A stretch of 64,000 nt of DNA from Streptomyces sp. 2131.1 (GCF_900105515.1 NZ_FNSY01000001.1:7160417-7224416); one strand, 5' to 3'. Counted from the stretch's first letter, positions 45,868 through 55,467 are shown. A program made the numbers and translations. Notes: a model not told the origin generated them from the sequence alone.

Positions 45868-45900
45868 ATTATCCAGTACCTTATTATATATTGGACGGTT
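45850..45900. promoter_or_regulatory. AT-rich divergent control region
   Basis: This is one of the few AT-rich patches in the window. It contains the inverted repeat GATATTGTCGATCATATTATC and a second TATTATATATTGG segment, overlapping the LysR start. T-N11-A type LysR binding here is plausible but not proven. Confidence 0.5.
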
Positions 45901-46075
45901 CTTCCCCATCGGGTGTCCACTGGAGATCAGAAACAGCCCGCCGCTGTGCGGGGCCGGCCTCGCCTCCGTTCACTCAGTCGCATTGCCGCCTCCACGCCGA
46001 TATGTACTGGTGGGTGGGCTGACGGCCGGTGCGTCCGCGCTGGTTGTTCTTCATCTTCTTGTGGGGTGAGTTCGC

Positions 46076-46966
46076 ATGCGTGTCGCGACCATTGTCGGAG
46101 CTGGTCTCATCGGCGTCTCCTGGGCGCGCCTGTTCGCCGAGGCCGGGTGGCAGGTCAGGATCAGCGACCCGCGCCCGGATCTGGACGAGATCGTTCAGCG
46201 TGACCTGGCCGGACTGCCTGTCACCGCGTTCTCCGACCTCACCGAGGCGGCAGCCGGCGCCGGCTTCGTGCAGGAGAGCGGCCCGGAGTCGCCCGAGTTG
46301 AAACGGGACATGTTTGCCACGCTGGCCGCCGCCACAGCCGACGACGTCGTTCTCGCCTCCTCCTCGTCCTCGCTGCCGGCTTCGGCGTTCGCCGAGGGAA
46401 ATCCGGCGTCCGGTCGCGTCCTGATCGGACACCCATTCAACCCACCGCAGCTGATCCCGCTCGTCGAGGTCGTGCCGTCACCGGACACCGAGCCCTGGGC
46501 CGTGGGCCGTGCGGTCGAGGTCTACCGCGAACTGGACCGACTACCGATCCGGCTGAAGAAGGAGATCCCGGGCTTCGTCGGCAATCGCCTCCAGCGGGCC
46601 TTCAACGACCAGGCCATCTACCTCGTGCAGCAAGGCGTGATCGACCCAGCTGACCTCGACGACCTGGTCAAGGCATCGCTCGGGCTCCGCTGGGCCACCG
46701 TCGGCCCGTTCGAGAGCATGCAGCTCGGTGGCGGTCCCACCGGGATGCGGCACCTGGTCGAGCACGTCGGAGCGCAGATGACCTTCGACCTCGGCGCGCC
46801 CGTCCCCAACGCCTACGGCCCGGTCGTCGAGGCCGTCGACGCCGCCTACGGCACCGGCCCGGCGGCGTACGGGGCGAACACGCGCCGCCGCGACCGCCGC
46901 ACCCGGGCCGTCACCGAGGCACTCGCGGCCAGCGACGCGCGGGCCCAGGCCGAGACCCAGGCATGA
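46076..46966 (+). CDS. 3-hydroxyacyl-CoA dehydrogenase-type oxidoreductase 1
   Basis: The 296-residue product has an NAD Rossmann motif VATIVGAGLIGVSWARLF, LASSSSSLPAS and IGHPFNPPQLIPLVEVV with the catalytic His of this superfamily, and a C-terminal helical domain. Close relatives include L-gulonate dehydrogenase and lambda-crystallin as well as fatty-acid enzymes. ATG 46076 follows GTGGGGTGAG. With a second homologue and a propeller gene downstream, a small hydroxy-acid pathway is more likely than beta-oxidation (inference). Confidence 0.88.
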   Translation: MRVATIVGAGLIGVSWARLFAEAGWQVRISDPRPDLDEIVQRDLAGLPVTAFSDLTEAAAGAGFVQESGPESPELKRDMFATLAAATADDVVLASSSSSLPASAFAEGNPASGRVLIGHPFNPPQLIPLVEVVPSPDTEPWAVGRAVEVYRELDRLPIRLKKEIPGFVGNRLQRAFNDQAIYLVQQGVIDPADLDDLVKASLGLRWATVGPFESMQLGGGPTGMRHLVEHVGAQMTFDLGAPVPNAYGPVVEAVDAAYGTGPAAYGANTRRRDRRTRAVTEALAASDARAQAETQA

Positions 46967-46997
46967 AGCACGACCTCGGAGAACCGGAGAACACAGC

Positions 46998-47906
46998 ATG
47001 TTTCGAAAGTTGATCGCGCTCGGCGTCTCGACCGACAGCATCTTCACCGTCGACCTCGCCGACGGCCGCGTCGAGCGCGTATACGCGGACACGGGGCCTA
47101 ATCCGGACGGCGTGCAGATCGCCGACGGAGTGGCGTACTGGACAACAATGGGCACCCCGTCGGTCCGACCCGGCCTGACCGGTGAAGCCGCACTGGACTA
47201 CAGCGCCCGCAATGGCGGCGTCCACTCGATCCGGGTCGACGGCACCGACCGCCGTGACCTCACCGCCCCCGGCGAAGTCACCACCGGTAAGCAACTCGCC
47301 ATGGCCGACGGTCGGTTGTACTGGGGTGACCGCGAGGGCCACCGCGTCACCCGCGCTCGTCCGGACGGCAGCGACCGCGAGGACCTGGTGGTCAATCCGC
47401 CCGGGATCGACAACCAGTGCATCGGTGTGGCTGTGAACACCGCTGGCTACCTCTACTGGACCCAAAAGGGGCCGGCGAAGGGCGGAACCGGCCGGATCCT
47501 GCGCGCCCCCCTGGATCGGGTTGTCGGCCAGAGCGCCGAGAACCGCACCGACATCGAGGTTCTGTGGGAAAAGCTGCCGGAGCCCATCGACCTGGAGATC
47601 GTCGATGGCCTCCTGTACTGGACCGACCGCGGCGCACCGCCCAACGGCAACACCTTGAACCGGGCGCCACTGCCCGCCCCCGGCGAGCGCGGAAGTGACC
47701 CGGAGATCCTCGCTGAAGGCTTCGACGAGGCCATCGGCCTGGCTGTGGACCCGGAGGCCGGCACTGCCTATGTGTCCGACCTCGTCGGACACATCTACAC
47801 CGTGCCGCTGCCCCAACGCCCTAGTCACATGGGCCACATGCCCAAAAAGCACCTGCTGGCCGACCTCGGCACACACATCACAGGCATTGCCGCGGTCGCT
47901 GGCTGA
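46998..47906 (+). CDS. YWTD-like beta-propeller protein
   Basis: The 302-residue protein has repeated blades of YW(T/G) type (VAYWTTMG, LYWGDREGH, LYWTQKG, LYWTDRG), like LDL-receptor YWTD or SMP-30-like lactonase propellers. No signal peptide is present, so it should be cytoplasmic. It lies between two dehydrogenase genes and may hydrolyse a lactone formed by one of them (inference). Confidence 0.78.
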   Translation: MFRKLIALGVSTDSIFTVDLADGRVERVYADTGPNPDGVQIADGVAYWTTMGTPSVRPGLTGEAALDYSARNGGVHSIRVDGTDRRDLTAPGEVTTGKQLAMADGRLYWGDREGHRVTRARPDGSDREDLVVNPPGIDNQCIGVAVNTAGYLYWTQKGPAKGGTGRILRAPLDRVVGQSAENRTDIEVLWEKLPEPIDLEIVDGLLYWTDRGAPPNGNTLNRAPLPAPGERGSDPEILAEGFDEAIGLAVDPEAGTAYVSDLVGHIYTVPLPQRPSHMGHMPKKHLLADLGTHITGIAAVAG

Positions 47907-47939
47907 TACGAGCGCGAGAGAAGAATCGGAGCTAAACCC

Positions 47940-48797
47940 ATGGCATTCACACTCCCCACTCCGGTCCAGGACCGGCCCGTCGCGGTGATCGGCGCAGGAA
48001 CCCTAGGACGCCGGATCGCTCTGATGTTCGCCGACCGAGGCGGCCTGGTGCGCATCTACGATAAGTCCGAGGCAGCCGGCGAAGCCGCACGCGAGTACGT
48101 CGGCCAGCACATCGCCGAGGTCGCCGGACGGGTCGAGGGCGGAGCGCCGGGCCGCGTCGCCGTCACCGGTGACCTGGCCGAGGCGCTCGCGGACGTCTGG
48201 CTGGTGGTGGAGGCGGTGCCCGAGCACCTTGACCTCAAGCGGGAGATTTTCGGCCAAATCGACCGCGTGGCACCTGCGGACGCGATCCTGGCGAGCAACT
48301 CGTCCTCGTACGCGTCACGCGAGTTCATCGACCAGGTGACGCACCCCGAACGGGTACTGAACATCCATTTCTACATGCCGCCGGCACAGAATGCGGTCGA
48401 CCTGATGTCCGACGGGCGGACTGACCCGAAGATCATGGACTTCCTCAAGGCGGAACTCCCGCGCTACGGTGTGTTCCCCTTCGAAGCGCGCAAGGAGTCG
48501 ACCGGGTTCATCTTCAACCGCATCTGGGCCGCGATCAAGCGCGAGGCGCTGCAGGTGGTGGCGGAAGGGGTCTCCAACCCGCAGGACGTCGACGCGATGT
48601 GGAAGATCAACATGGGCGTCCCGGCCGGTCCGTTCCGGATGATGGACCAGGTCGGGCTGGACGTCGTCCTCGACATCGAAAACCACTATGCCGCCGAGAA
48701 CCCGGCATTGCCCGTGGGCCCACGCGAGATGCTGAAGATGTACGTCGACGCGGGCAACCTCGGCGTCAAGACCGGACAGGGCTTCTACACCTACTGA
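47940..48797 (+). CDS. 3-hydroxyacyl-CoA dehydrogenase-type oxidoreductase 2
   Basis: The 285-residue product has VAVIGAGTLGRRIALMFADR, ILASNSSSYASREF and LNIHFYMPPAQNAVDLM with the catalytic His, then a C-terminal domain with GVKTGQGFYTY. It is distinct from the enzyme at 46076 and lies 33 bp after the propeller gene in the same operon. Confidence 0.88.
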   Translation: MAFTLPTPVQDRPVAVIGAGTLGRRIALMFADRGGLVRIYDKSEAAGEAAREYVGQHIAEVAGRVEGGAPGRVAVTGDLAEALADVWLVVEAVPEHLDLKREIFGQIDRVAPADAILASNSSSYASREFIDQVTHPERVLNIHFYMPPAQNAVDLMSDGRTDPKIMDFLKAELPRYGVFPFEARKESTGFIFNRIWAAIKREALQVVAEGVSNPQDVDAMWKINMGVPAGPFRMMDQVGLDVVLDIENHYAAENPALPVGPREMLKMYVDAGNLGVKTGQGFYTY

Positions 48798-49045
48798 CAC
48801 CGCCCGGCCGGTGCCGGTCTGAGCCGCCCCCGGGCACGCCGGACGAAGGGGCCGTCCCAGCCGTCGGCCCTCCCGAATGACGGGAACCTCAGGTCAGTCC
48901 GTCCGCCTGGGGGCCGGCCGCGGCGAAGCGGGCCCCGAGGGGCGCCGCTCGAAGGCGCTGAGGAATACACGTATCGGCAGCGGCCGCCCCGCGTCAACGT
49001 GGGGCCGGGCCCCCAACCGGACCTCTCGGTGACACGGGGCACGGT

Positions 49046-49363
49046 TCATGAGAGTCGGCAGGAGGGGCGGACGGTGCGCAGTTTGGACCTCAGCAGGGGC
49101 GTGCCGCCGACAGGCGCCGGGTCCTGCGCGGTCGGCTCGATTCCGCCGGCGGCGATTTTGTCGAGCGTCTTCAGACCGGCGGCGCCTACCGTGCCGAACA
49201 CCGTGTAGTCCGGACGCAGGGCGGAGTCATCGTAGACGACGAAGAACTGCGAACCGTTCGTGTTCGGTCCGGCATTGGCCATCGCCAGCAAGCCGCGTCC
49301 GTAAAGGCGACGGGCCGTCACTGCCGCGCCGTGCAACGTGGCCGGGATTTGGGCCGCCGTCAT
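49046..49363 (-). pseudogene. Cyclophilin-type peptidyl-prolyl isomerase, C-terminal half
   Basis: GRGLLAMANAGPNTNGSQFF and PDYTVFGTVGAAGLKTLDKI are conserved cyclophilin core segments. The N-terminal half, including the catalytic Arg region, is missing, and the upstream frame is unrelated. Confidence 0.72.
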
Positions 49364-50103
49364 CCGCACCCCCGGGCGACTGGCGAAGCCGGCGGACGGC
49401 ATCGATGCGGCCGAGTCCTGGTCGGCGTGCGTTGGGGCGGCGCGGCGATCCCTTGGGAACTGATGCGTCGGCACTATCGGCGTCCTCGAGATGGCCTTTG
49501 GCCGTGAGGGCAGGCACCCGCCCGTGCGACGTGATGTGTCGGGCGAGGCGACAGAAGAGCAGGGCTAGGTTCGCACTACACCATATGTTCAAATGATTCT
49601 GGCCAGAGCGTTCTTGTGTGAATCGAACGTGTCATCGCGTGAAGGAGATCGTGCGTTCCCCAACGGGTCATTCGAACAGGGAAAGCCGCACCCGGCGCGG
49701 GTCTACGACAGAAGCCAACTCGTACGGTGCGCACCGTACGGCGGCCGGCTCGCGGGCGGGTGGTACGGACGTGAGCGTGTTGCGTACCGTCCCGGCTGCT
49801 TGATCGTCCCCGGACTGCTGTGCGCGGGGCGCGGCGCCGACCGAGGCGCCCCTCTGCTGGGCGGTGTCCCCGGCCCGCAGGCCACCCGGGCCACGGTCTG
49901 TCTGGCCGCGTGCTCGGCGATCCGGTAGGTGAGCGAGGTCTTCGCTCGTAGGTTCGTGCGGTGTAGGGCGGGCCGAGCCGTAGGGGTGTGTATGACTGAT
50001 AGCCAGGTCACGATCAAGCTCACGAGTGACGGGGCACTGGTGCTGTCGCACTGCCGCGATCCCGGACGGCGCCCGCCGCTTCCACACCGCGCTCACTGTG
50101 CCG
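49364..50103. other. Scar region with a repeated 47-bp segment
   Basis: No intact gene was recognised. Bases 49720-49766 are identical to the complement of 27245-27291, including a 20-bp palindrome, marking a remnant of the small basic gene found upstream of the replication-relaxation gene. Confidence 0.55.
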
Positions 50104-50435
50104 GCGGACTCCAAGTGTCCCGTCGGCGACTGCCGGATGGTCGGCGAGGAAGTCGGCCGCGGCGCCCAGATCACCAACCTTCAACGCAGGCGACTCGTAA
50201 TCACGCGGCGCGCCCTCGGACTCGCCGTACCCGGTGAAGTCGAACGACAGCGCCGCATGCCGCGCGCGGCCAGTTCCTGTGTGTAGCGGTTGGCCATCTG
50301 CTCCTTGACCGAGGTCCAGGTACAGGCGACCAGTACGCCTGCCGCCGCCGCGGCCGCATCGGCGTCGGGCAGATAGAGATTGCCTGCGAGCTTGCCCTTG
50401 GCGCCGACGAAGCTCACCTGTTCACGTACGGGCAT
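50104..50435 (-). pseudogene. Alpha/beta-hydrolase N-terminal fragment
   Basis: From ATG 50435, behind AGGAGTGAC, MPVREQVSFVGAKGKLAGNL reads as the start of a dienelactone-hydrolase-like protein. A one-base loss near 50262 moves it to LSFDFTGYGESEGAPRDYES and it fades near 50104, before the nucleophile elbow. Confidence 0.68.
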
Positions 50436-50738
50436 GTGTCACTCCTGTTGAGCGGGGAGATGGAATGCCTTCACGCTGGCACCCGGGCGCACTCGGGAAC
50501 AACACCGCATGTGTAAAGGGAGGTTGAGCTGGGTTAAACCTCCGGGCGAACGATCCGCCCGCACGGAAGCCCGGTGAACCACATTGCGCCCTGGTCCGCC
50601 GGCAACCGCCCACGGCAGCCTTGAGGCCGCCGTGGGCGTGTGAGCAGGCCATGGAACCATCAGGAACGTGGTCCGGCATTGGCTAGGCCACGCCGGACCC
50701 CGTCATCAGCCCCCATCACTCGAAGTAACGAAGTGCTG
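50436..50738. other. Intergenic stretch with no supported gene
   Basis: No gene or clear repeat was seen between the hydrolase start and the IS border at 50739. Confidence 0.45.
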
Positions 50739-50763
50739 CTAGGGCGTGTATCGAAAGTAGATC

Positions 50764-50976
50764 TTGAGCAGTGAATTATCACGGTTCATGGGGCTAGGTG
50801 ATTGCACGCGCGACCAAGGGGAGGGGCGGCCAATGATCTGGCCGCGGCGGCAGTTGATCGACAGCATTCGGTTTCGGGTCCGGACCGGCGTTCCGTGGGG
50901 CCGGTACTACGACCGGTCCCGCCGGTGGCAGCGGGACGGTAGCTGGACCGGATCCTCACCCGTCGTCAGCCCCTGA
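50764..50976 (+). pseudogene. Truncated IS5 transposase, copy B
   Basis: MGLGDCTRDQ ... GRPMIWPRRQLIDSIRFRVR is the N-terminal part of the same transposase with the same internal deletion as copy A at 19685-20014, then a stop. Shared deletions show the two copies descend from one already shrunken unit. Confidence 0.72.
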
Positions 50977-51090
50977 CCGACGTGAAAGTTGCCATGGCAT
51001 ACGGTCACCCACGAACAGGGGACCTGCGCAAGGAACCACGTAGACGAGTCCCTCGACAGAGACGGCACATGCTGCCGGGGAATCTCGAAC

Positions 51091-51273
51091 TCAGGTTATG
51101 GAGATCACATAGAGAGAAGATCCCAGACTGGCCAATCCCAGGCAGAACCACATAGCGACTACACCATTCCGTCGCTCTTCCCTAGGGGCGTCGAAGTAGC
51201 CAAGAGCGAAGAAGAAGAAAATGCCTGCGAGTATCATAAGGCCCACACCGAGAAAGAAGAGCTTGACGCTCAC
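51091..51273 (-). CDS. Small two-helix membrane protein, copy B
   Basis: The 60-residue product MSVKLFFLGVGLMILAGIFF ... FCLGLASLGSSLYVIS is a paralogue of 19524-19709, with both helices nearly identical and a divergent loop (DAPREERR). A GGTGGGGG site precedes GTG 51273. It lies between the two transposase copies of the element. Confidence 0.65.
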   Translation of the reverse strand: MSVKLFFLGVGLMILAGIFFFFALGYFDAPREERRNGVVAMWFCLGLASLGSSLYVISIT

Positions 51274-51732
51274 AGTCCCCCACCTTCAAGATCTTTATGG
51301 ATCAGCCCTTTTGCAACCTGAGTTCAACGTCTCGGAGTTGGGCTGCTGTGCAACATGCCGAAGCTCCTGGTAGACGGGTCCGCGCCGAGGGGAACCGGTG
51401 TCCGCCAGGAGCCTGCGTGCTTGTCTACCCGTCGTCGATCGATCTGTCCAGCCGTACTCTGTGCTCCCTGCCCCGCCACCTTCGTTGTCCGTCGTCTGGA
51501 GATCGAGGCCCGGTGGCGACGCCTCACCACCATGTCGCAAGCGCTGCCCGCACTGGCTCACCTGCGGGAGTCGCTTCCCCCGCGACGGCCGCGGACGGCC
51601 GGCCTTCTGAGCCCCCGTCGACCAATGTGTGGTCCCTCTACGTGAACTGCGATTTGGTAAGACGGGGTGAAGCTGTTCTTTTCTGGGGCGATCCCGACGT
51701 CGGGAACACCTGTCTGATGACGCGCGAGCATT

Positions 51733-52608
51733 TCATAGCCATTCGCCGATCGCCGCGACCAGCACAGTCGCCTCGTAGCGGACCGCGAGCTTGTCGCAGC
51801 GTGTGGCAACCGCGCGATGCCTCTTCAGGCGATTGATCCCGCACTCGACGGCATGACGCTCGCGGTAGTCGATGGGGTCGAAATGCGGCGGACGGCCACC
51901 GAGGGACCCGAGCTTTCTCCGGTTACGTGCCTGGTCGGCCTTGCTGGGGATGGTGCAGCGGATTCCGCGGCGACGCAGGTATGCACGGTTCTTCCGGGAG
52001 GCGTACGCCTTGTCAGCCCGCACGCGATCGGGGCGGACGCGCGGCCGGCCCGGCCCAATGCGGGGTACGCGAACCTTCTCCAGCACGGGTTCGAACTGCG
52101 GCGAGTCCCCGCGCTGCCCTGCCGTCACCACGATCGACATGGGCTTTTGCCCCTGTTCAACGGACAGGTGCAGCTTGGTGGTGAACCCGCCGCGCGAGCG
52201 TCCCAGCCCGTGATCCTCAGGTTCGGCGAACACCCCACCTGGTGGTTCTTTCTGCAGATCACCCCGTGTTCGAGCCCCGGCTGCGTGCTGATGGGCACGG
52301 CAGACCGTGGAGTCGACGTTCAGGTCCCATGTGATCGCACCCTTCGCGTCGGCCAAGGACTGGAGTCGGGTGAGGAGCCGGTGCCAAGTGCCGTCCCGCT
52401 GCCACCGGCGGAACAGGTCATAGATCCGGTTCCATGGACCGTACTGGACGGGCACGTCCCGCCACGGAACACCGGTCCGGACCCGGAACCGTATGCCGTC
52501 GATCAACTGCCGTCGAGACCAGACGGCCGGCCGCCCCGCCTTCGCACCCTTCGGCAACAGCGCTTCCAGCACCGCCCACTGCTCGTCCGTGAGATCTCCC
52601 CGCCCCAT
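51733..52608 (-). CDS. IS5-family transposase, intact
   Basis: This 291-residue transposase has all parts in one frame: N-terminal LTDEQWAVLEALLP, a DDE triad with Asp99 in NVDSTVCRAH, Asp199 in RADKAYAS and Glu255 in HAVECGINRLKRHR. Unlike the relatives at 17.5 and 31.7 kb it needs no frameshift. Its ATG at 52608 lies right at the inner edge of the right terminal repeat. Confidence 0.9.
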   Translation of the reverse strand: MGRGDLTDEQWAVLEALLPKGAKAGRPAVWSRRQLIDGIRFRVRTGVPWRDVPVQYGPWNRIYDLFRRWQRDGTWHRLLTRLQSLADAKGAITWDLNVDSTVCRAHQHAAGARTRGDLQKEPPGGVFAEPEDHGLGRSRGGFTTKLHLSVEQGQKPMSIVVTAGQRGDSPQFEPVLEKVRVPRIGPGRPRVRPDRVRADKAYASRKNRAYLRRRGIRCTIPSKADQARNRRKLGSLGGRPPHFDPIDYRERHAVECGINRLKRHRAVATRCDKLAVRYEATVLVAAIGEWL

Positions 52609-52653
52609 GAACCGTGATCATTCACTGCTCAAGATCTACTTTCGATACACGGC

Positions 52654-53012
52654 CTAAGAGAAGGAGACCGCCAGGGTGGCTGCGACGGGCGCCAGGTACA
52701 GCACCGGGAAGGCGACGGTCTTGTGGGAGCGGGCGCGCAGGACGGTGACGACGGCCCCGGCGAAGTAGAGGATCAGGCCCACTGCCGCGGCGATCCCGAT
52801 GGCCGGCGCACCGATGCCGGCCAGCAGCCCCGCCGCCCCAGCAATTTGGCCACGGCAAGCGGGGTCCACCAGGAACGGGGCACCCCGTAGGAGACCAGCG
52901 GATCGACGACGAAGGGCGCTCGCCGCAACAGTGACACCACACCGCTAAGCTCACGCTCGCCGCGTGAGCATGACCGCGTGTCCACCACAACGGGGGAAGG
53001 CCCGTGGCGCAC
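52654..53012 (-). pseudogene. DoxX-family membrane protein remnant
   Basis: LLRRAPFVVDPLVSYGVPRS and WWTPLAVAKLLG continue, after a frame change near 52843, as AGAAGLLAGIGAPAIGIAAA and LILYFAGAVVTVLRARSHKT, the DoxX four-helix pattern. The N-terminal helix is lost and the frameshift breaks the rest. Confidence 0.7.
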
Positions 53013-53176
53013 CCGCTGGTGACGTGCGCCGTTGCGGGGCCCGGCGTGAGCCGGAGTCTGGACGTGCCTCGTGACCCAGCTGGCCGGTTTCGTCCCTCAG
53101 ATGGTCGTAACCGTGTGACCAGTCCGAAAGACGGGCGTTGAGCAGGTACAGGGCTGACCAGCGAAAGTGAGGCGTC

Positions 53177-53401
53177 ATGTCGGACAGCGAGGACACCACG
53201 AAGTACGCGGTCGTCATCAACGCCGAGGAGCAGTACAGCATCTGGCCGGCCAACAGGGAGGTACCGGCGGGGTGGAGGCTGGAGGGCACGATGGGGCTCA
53301 AGGACGAGTGCATGGCGCACATCAAGGAAGTCTGGACGGACATGCGCCCCCTGAGCCTGCGCAGGCACATGGAAGCCGCGGCCGCCCAGGACCACGACTA
53401 G
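53177..53401 (+). CDS. MbtH-family protein, orphan
   Basis: The 74-residue protein has the MbtH signature: VVINAEEQYSIWPANREVPA, then KDECMAHIKEVWTDMRPLSL with its conserved Trp residues. MbtH proteins bind and activate the adenylation domains of nonribosomal peptide synthetases. No synthetase gene lies in this window, so it may serve one elsewhere or be a remnant of a lost cluster. GTGAGG precedes ATG 53177. Confidence 0.9.
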   Translation: MSDSEDTTKYAVVINAEEQYSIWPANREVPAGWRLEGTMGLKDECMAHIKEVWTDMRPLSLRRHMEAAAAQDHD

Positions 53402-53832
53402 CGGACCGACACACTCCGGTCCCGTTCACTCTGTTGGCCAAGGCCGCCTTCAGGCCCTGGATGGATGCACCTTGGCTCGCCCCTGCCGGAGCTCCCATGC
53501 CTCGACCTGCTCTTCGCCACCTCGGGCGCCCCTCGGCATTGTTCATCCCTGTTGCACGGCCGCAACGTCCCGTTGCCTCGTGGTGCCTACGGGATGAACC
53601 GGGACGAGGTACGAGAGATCCTGGTCGTCACCTCGATCTGCATACCAGCGAGCTGGTGTCCGGACCCCTGAAGGGGATGGGCCTGGACACCCTGTACAAC
53701 TCGCGCCCGAGTCTGCGCCGCTGGGTCTGCGGCACGTCTCCTGGACTGGACATGAGCCGAGACGGGCGGCCGTTGACGAGGGGTGAATTCCCGGACTGGG
53801 TGAGGGCCGTCCGGTCTGGTGCGCTGCCCGTG
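53402..53832. other. Intergenic stretch with no supported gene
   Basis: Reading frames on both strands here are not protein-like and no repeats were found. Confidence 0.45.
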
Positions 53833-55467
53833 CTACGCGAGTTCCCGGTCCGTGATCGTCCGCAGGGCGCTCGTCCCGGCACGGTCCGCCCGGGCCTGTT
53901 CCAGGCGCAGCCGCGCCGACCGGCCCCGGAAGGTCAGCGTCATGATCTGGTTGCCGAACCAGGGGCCGCCGGTCCTGCGCCAGCTCACTGCTGGCGGCGC
54001 GCAGCGTCCGTGCCGGGCGATGCACCGGCCGAGGGCCCGTGCCAGCGCGCTCCAGCCGAAGCGGAAGCCGAGGCGCATCGAGAGCGGCACGGAGTTGTGG
54101 ACCGGCGAGCAGGTCAGCTGGGCCACCCGCGCGTCGGGCGCACGGCCCGGCCAGGACGGCTCGGCGATGTAGGCGTGATGCACGTCGCCCGACAGCACGC
54201 TCACCGTCGCGGGCGCCTCCGGTCCCGTACCGGCCTCGGCGATCAGGTCGCCCAGCGCGTCGAAGGAGGAGCTGAAGGCGGCCCAGTGCTCCAAATCGGC
54301 CCCGCGTCGAATCCGTTCCCCGCGCTCGGCCCAGCGCTCGCCGCGCTCGCCGCCGCACATCGCGGCGTTCCAGGCTTCGACGTCGTGCACCAGGTGGGGC
54401 AGCAGCCAGGGCAGGGAGGTGCCGATCAGCAGGTGGTCGTACGAGCCCCGCCCGTCCAGGATCTGCTCGCGCGCCCAGGCGGCCTCCTCCGGGTCGAGCA
54501 TCGAGCGGCGGTCCTCCGCCAGGATGCGGGCCGCGCGGGAGTCCACCATCAGCAGCCGGGTGCGGCCGAAGTCGCGCCGGTAGCTCCAGCGGACGGAGGC
54601 CGCGTCGGCGTCGGCCCGGGTGGCGAACGCGCGCAGGGCGGCGGTGCCGTCGGGGGCCTCGCGGACGGCCGCGTACAGCGGGTCGGCGGCCAGCTCGGCC
54701 GGGGAGAGGTTGCCCAGCTGCTGGTACACCCAGTACGACATGAGCCCGCTCAGCAGCCGCTCCTGCCACCAGTCGGTGGCCCGCATGTCGCTGAGCCAGG
54801 CGGCGGAGGTGTTCCAGTCGTCGATGACGTCGTGGTCGTCGAAGATCATGCAGCTGGGCACGGTGGACAGCAGCCAGCGCACTTCCGGGTCGAGCCAGGA
54901 CTCGAAGTAGAGGCGTGTGTATTCCTCGTAGTCGGCGACCTGGTCACCGGGCGGTTCGTCCAGGTCGCGGCGGTCGCCGATCCAGCGGCGGGTGGCGTCG
55001 GACACCTCGTCGGCGTACACCTGGTCGCCGAGCAGCAGCAGGATGTCGGGGCGGGCGCCCCCGGGGTCGGCCGCCATCCGGGCGGCGAGGGTGTCCAGGG
55101 CGTCCGGGCCCACCGGGTCCTTGCCGCCGGCCGGCGGCGCGGCCCAGCGGCAGGAGCCGAAGGCGACGTGCAGGCCGTCGTCGTCAGTGGGCGTGGCGAT
55201 CACCGAGGGCGGGAAGGGCGAGTCGGGCGGCGGCCACACGCTCGCACCGTCGAGGAGTACCTCGTACGGCGTCGACGTGCCGGGGGTCAGGCCCTCCACC
55301 GGGACCAGGGCGTAGTGGTGGCCGGCCACGAGGAAGGTGCCGACGGTGCCCCGCGTCCCGTCTGCGCAGCGCACCTCGGCGGTGCAGGGGCCGCTCGTCT
55401 CCACCCAGACCGTCGCGCACGAACCGTCGGTGTACCTCAGCAGTGGGCCCAGGCGCAGTCCCGCCAT
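53833..55467 (-). CDS. PhoD-like alkaline phosphatase
   Basis: The 544-residue protein has an N-terminal beta-domain and a metallophosphatase core: LHVAFGSCRWA, ILLLLGDQVYADE, SCMIFDDHDVIDDWN, LLIGTSLPWLLP and VSVLSGDVHHAY, the PhoD-type metal ligands. No Tat or Sec signal peptide is visible, so it may be cytoplasmic, unlike classical PhoD. The family hydrolyses phosphomonoesters and diesters. ATG 55467 has GGAGAGG upstream. The gene looks intact. Confidence 0.88.
   Translation of the reverse strand: MAGLRLGPLLRYTDGSCATVWVETSGPCTAEVRCADGTRGTVGTFLVAGHHYALVPVEGLTPGTSTPYEVLLDGASVWPPPDSPFPPSVIATPTDDDGLHVAFGSCRWAAPPAGGKDPVGPDALDTLAARMAADPGGARPDILLLLGDQVYADEVSDATRRWIGDRRDLDEPPGDQVADYEEYTRLYFESWLDPEVRWLLSTVPSCMIFDDHDVIDDWNTSAAWLSDMRATDWWQERLLSGLMSYWVYQQLGNLSPAELAADPLYAAVREAPDGTAALRAFATRADADAASVRWSYRRDFGRTRLLMVDSRAARILAEDRRSMLDPEEAAWAREQILDGRGSYDHLLIGTSLPWLLPHLVHDVEAWNAAMCGGERGERWAERGERIRRGADLEHWAAFSSSFDALGDLIAEAGTGPEAPATVSVLSGDVHHAYIAEPSWPGRAPDARVAQLTCSPVHNSVPLSMRLGFRFGWSALARALGRCIARHGRCAPPAVSWRRTGGPWFGNQIMTLTFRGRSARLRLEQARADRAGTSALRTITDRELA

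Larger units (their letters stand above)
50739..52656. mobile_element. 1.9-kb IS5-type element with a membrane-protein gene
   Basis: The left end (50739-50788) and right end (52607-52656) are inverted repeats with only one to three differences over about 50 bp (core TGTATCGAAAGTAGATCTTG), with CTAG and CTAA at the borders (YTAR). Inside are an intact minus-strand transposase, a small membrane-protein gene and, at the left, a second deleted transposase start in opposite orientation. It reads as two inverted IS copies, the left one shrunken, enclosing a passenger. The left half is the inverted duplicate of 19178-20062. Confidence 0.78.

Noticed and set aside
53465..53832. Short open frames downstream of the MbtH gene
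   Set aside because: None has a ribosome site or protein-like composition, and homology with peptide-synthetase domains was looked for and not seen.
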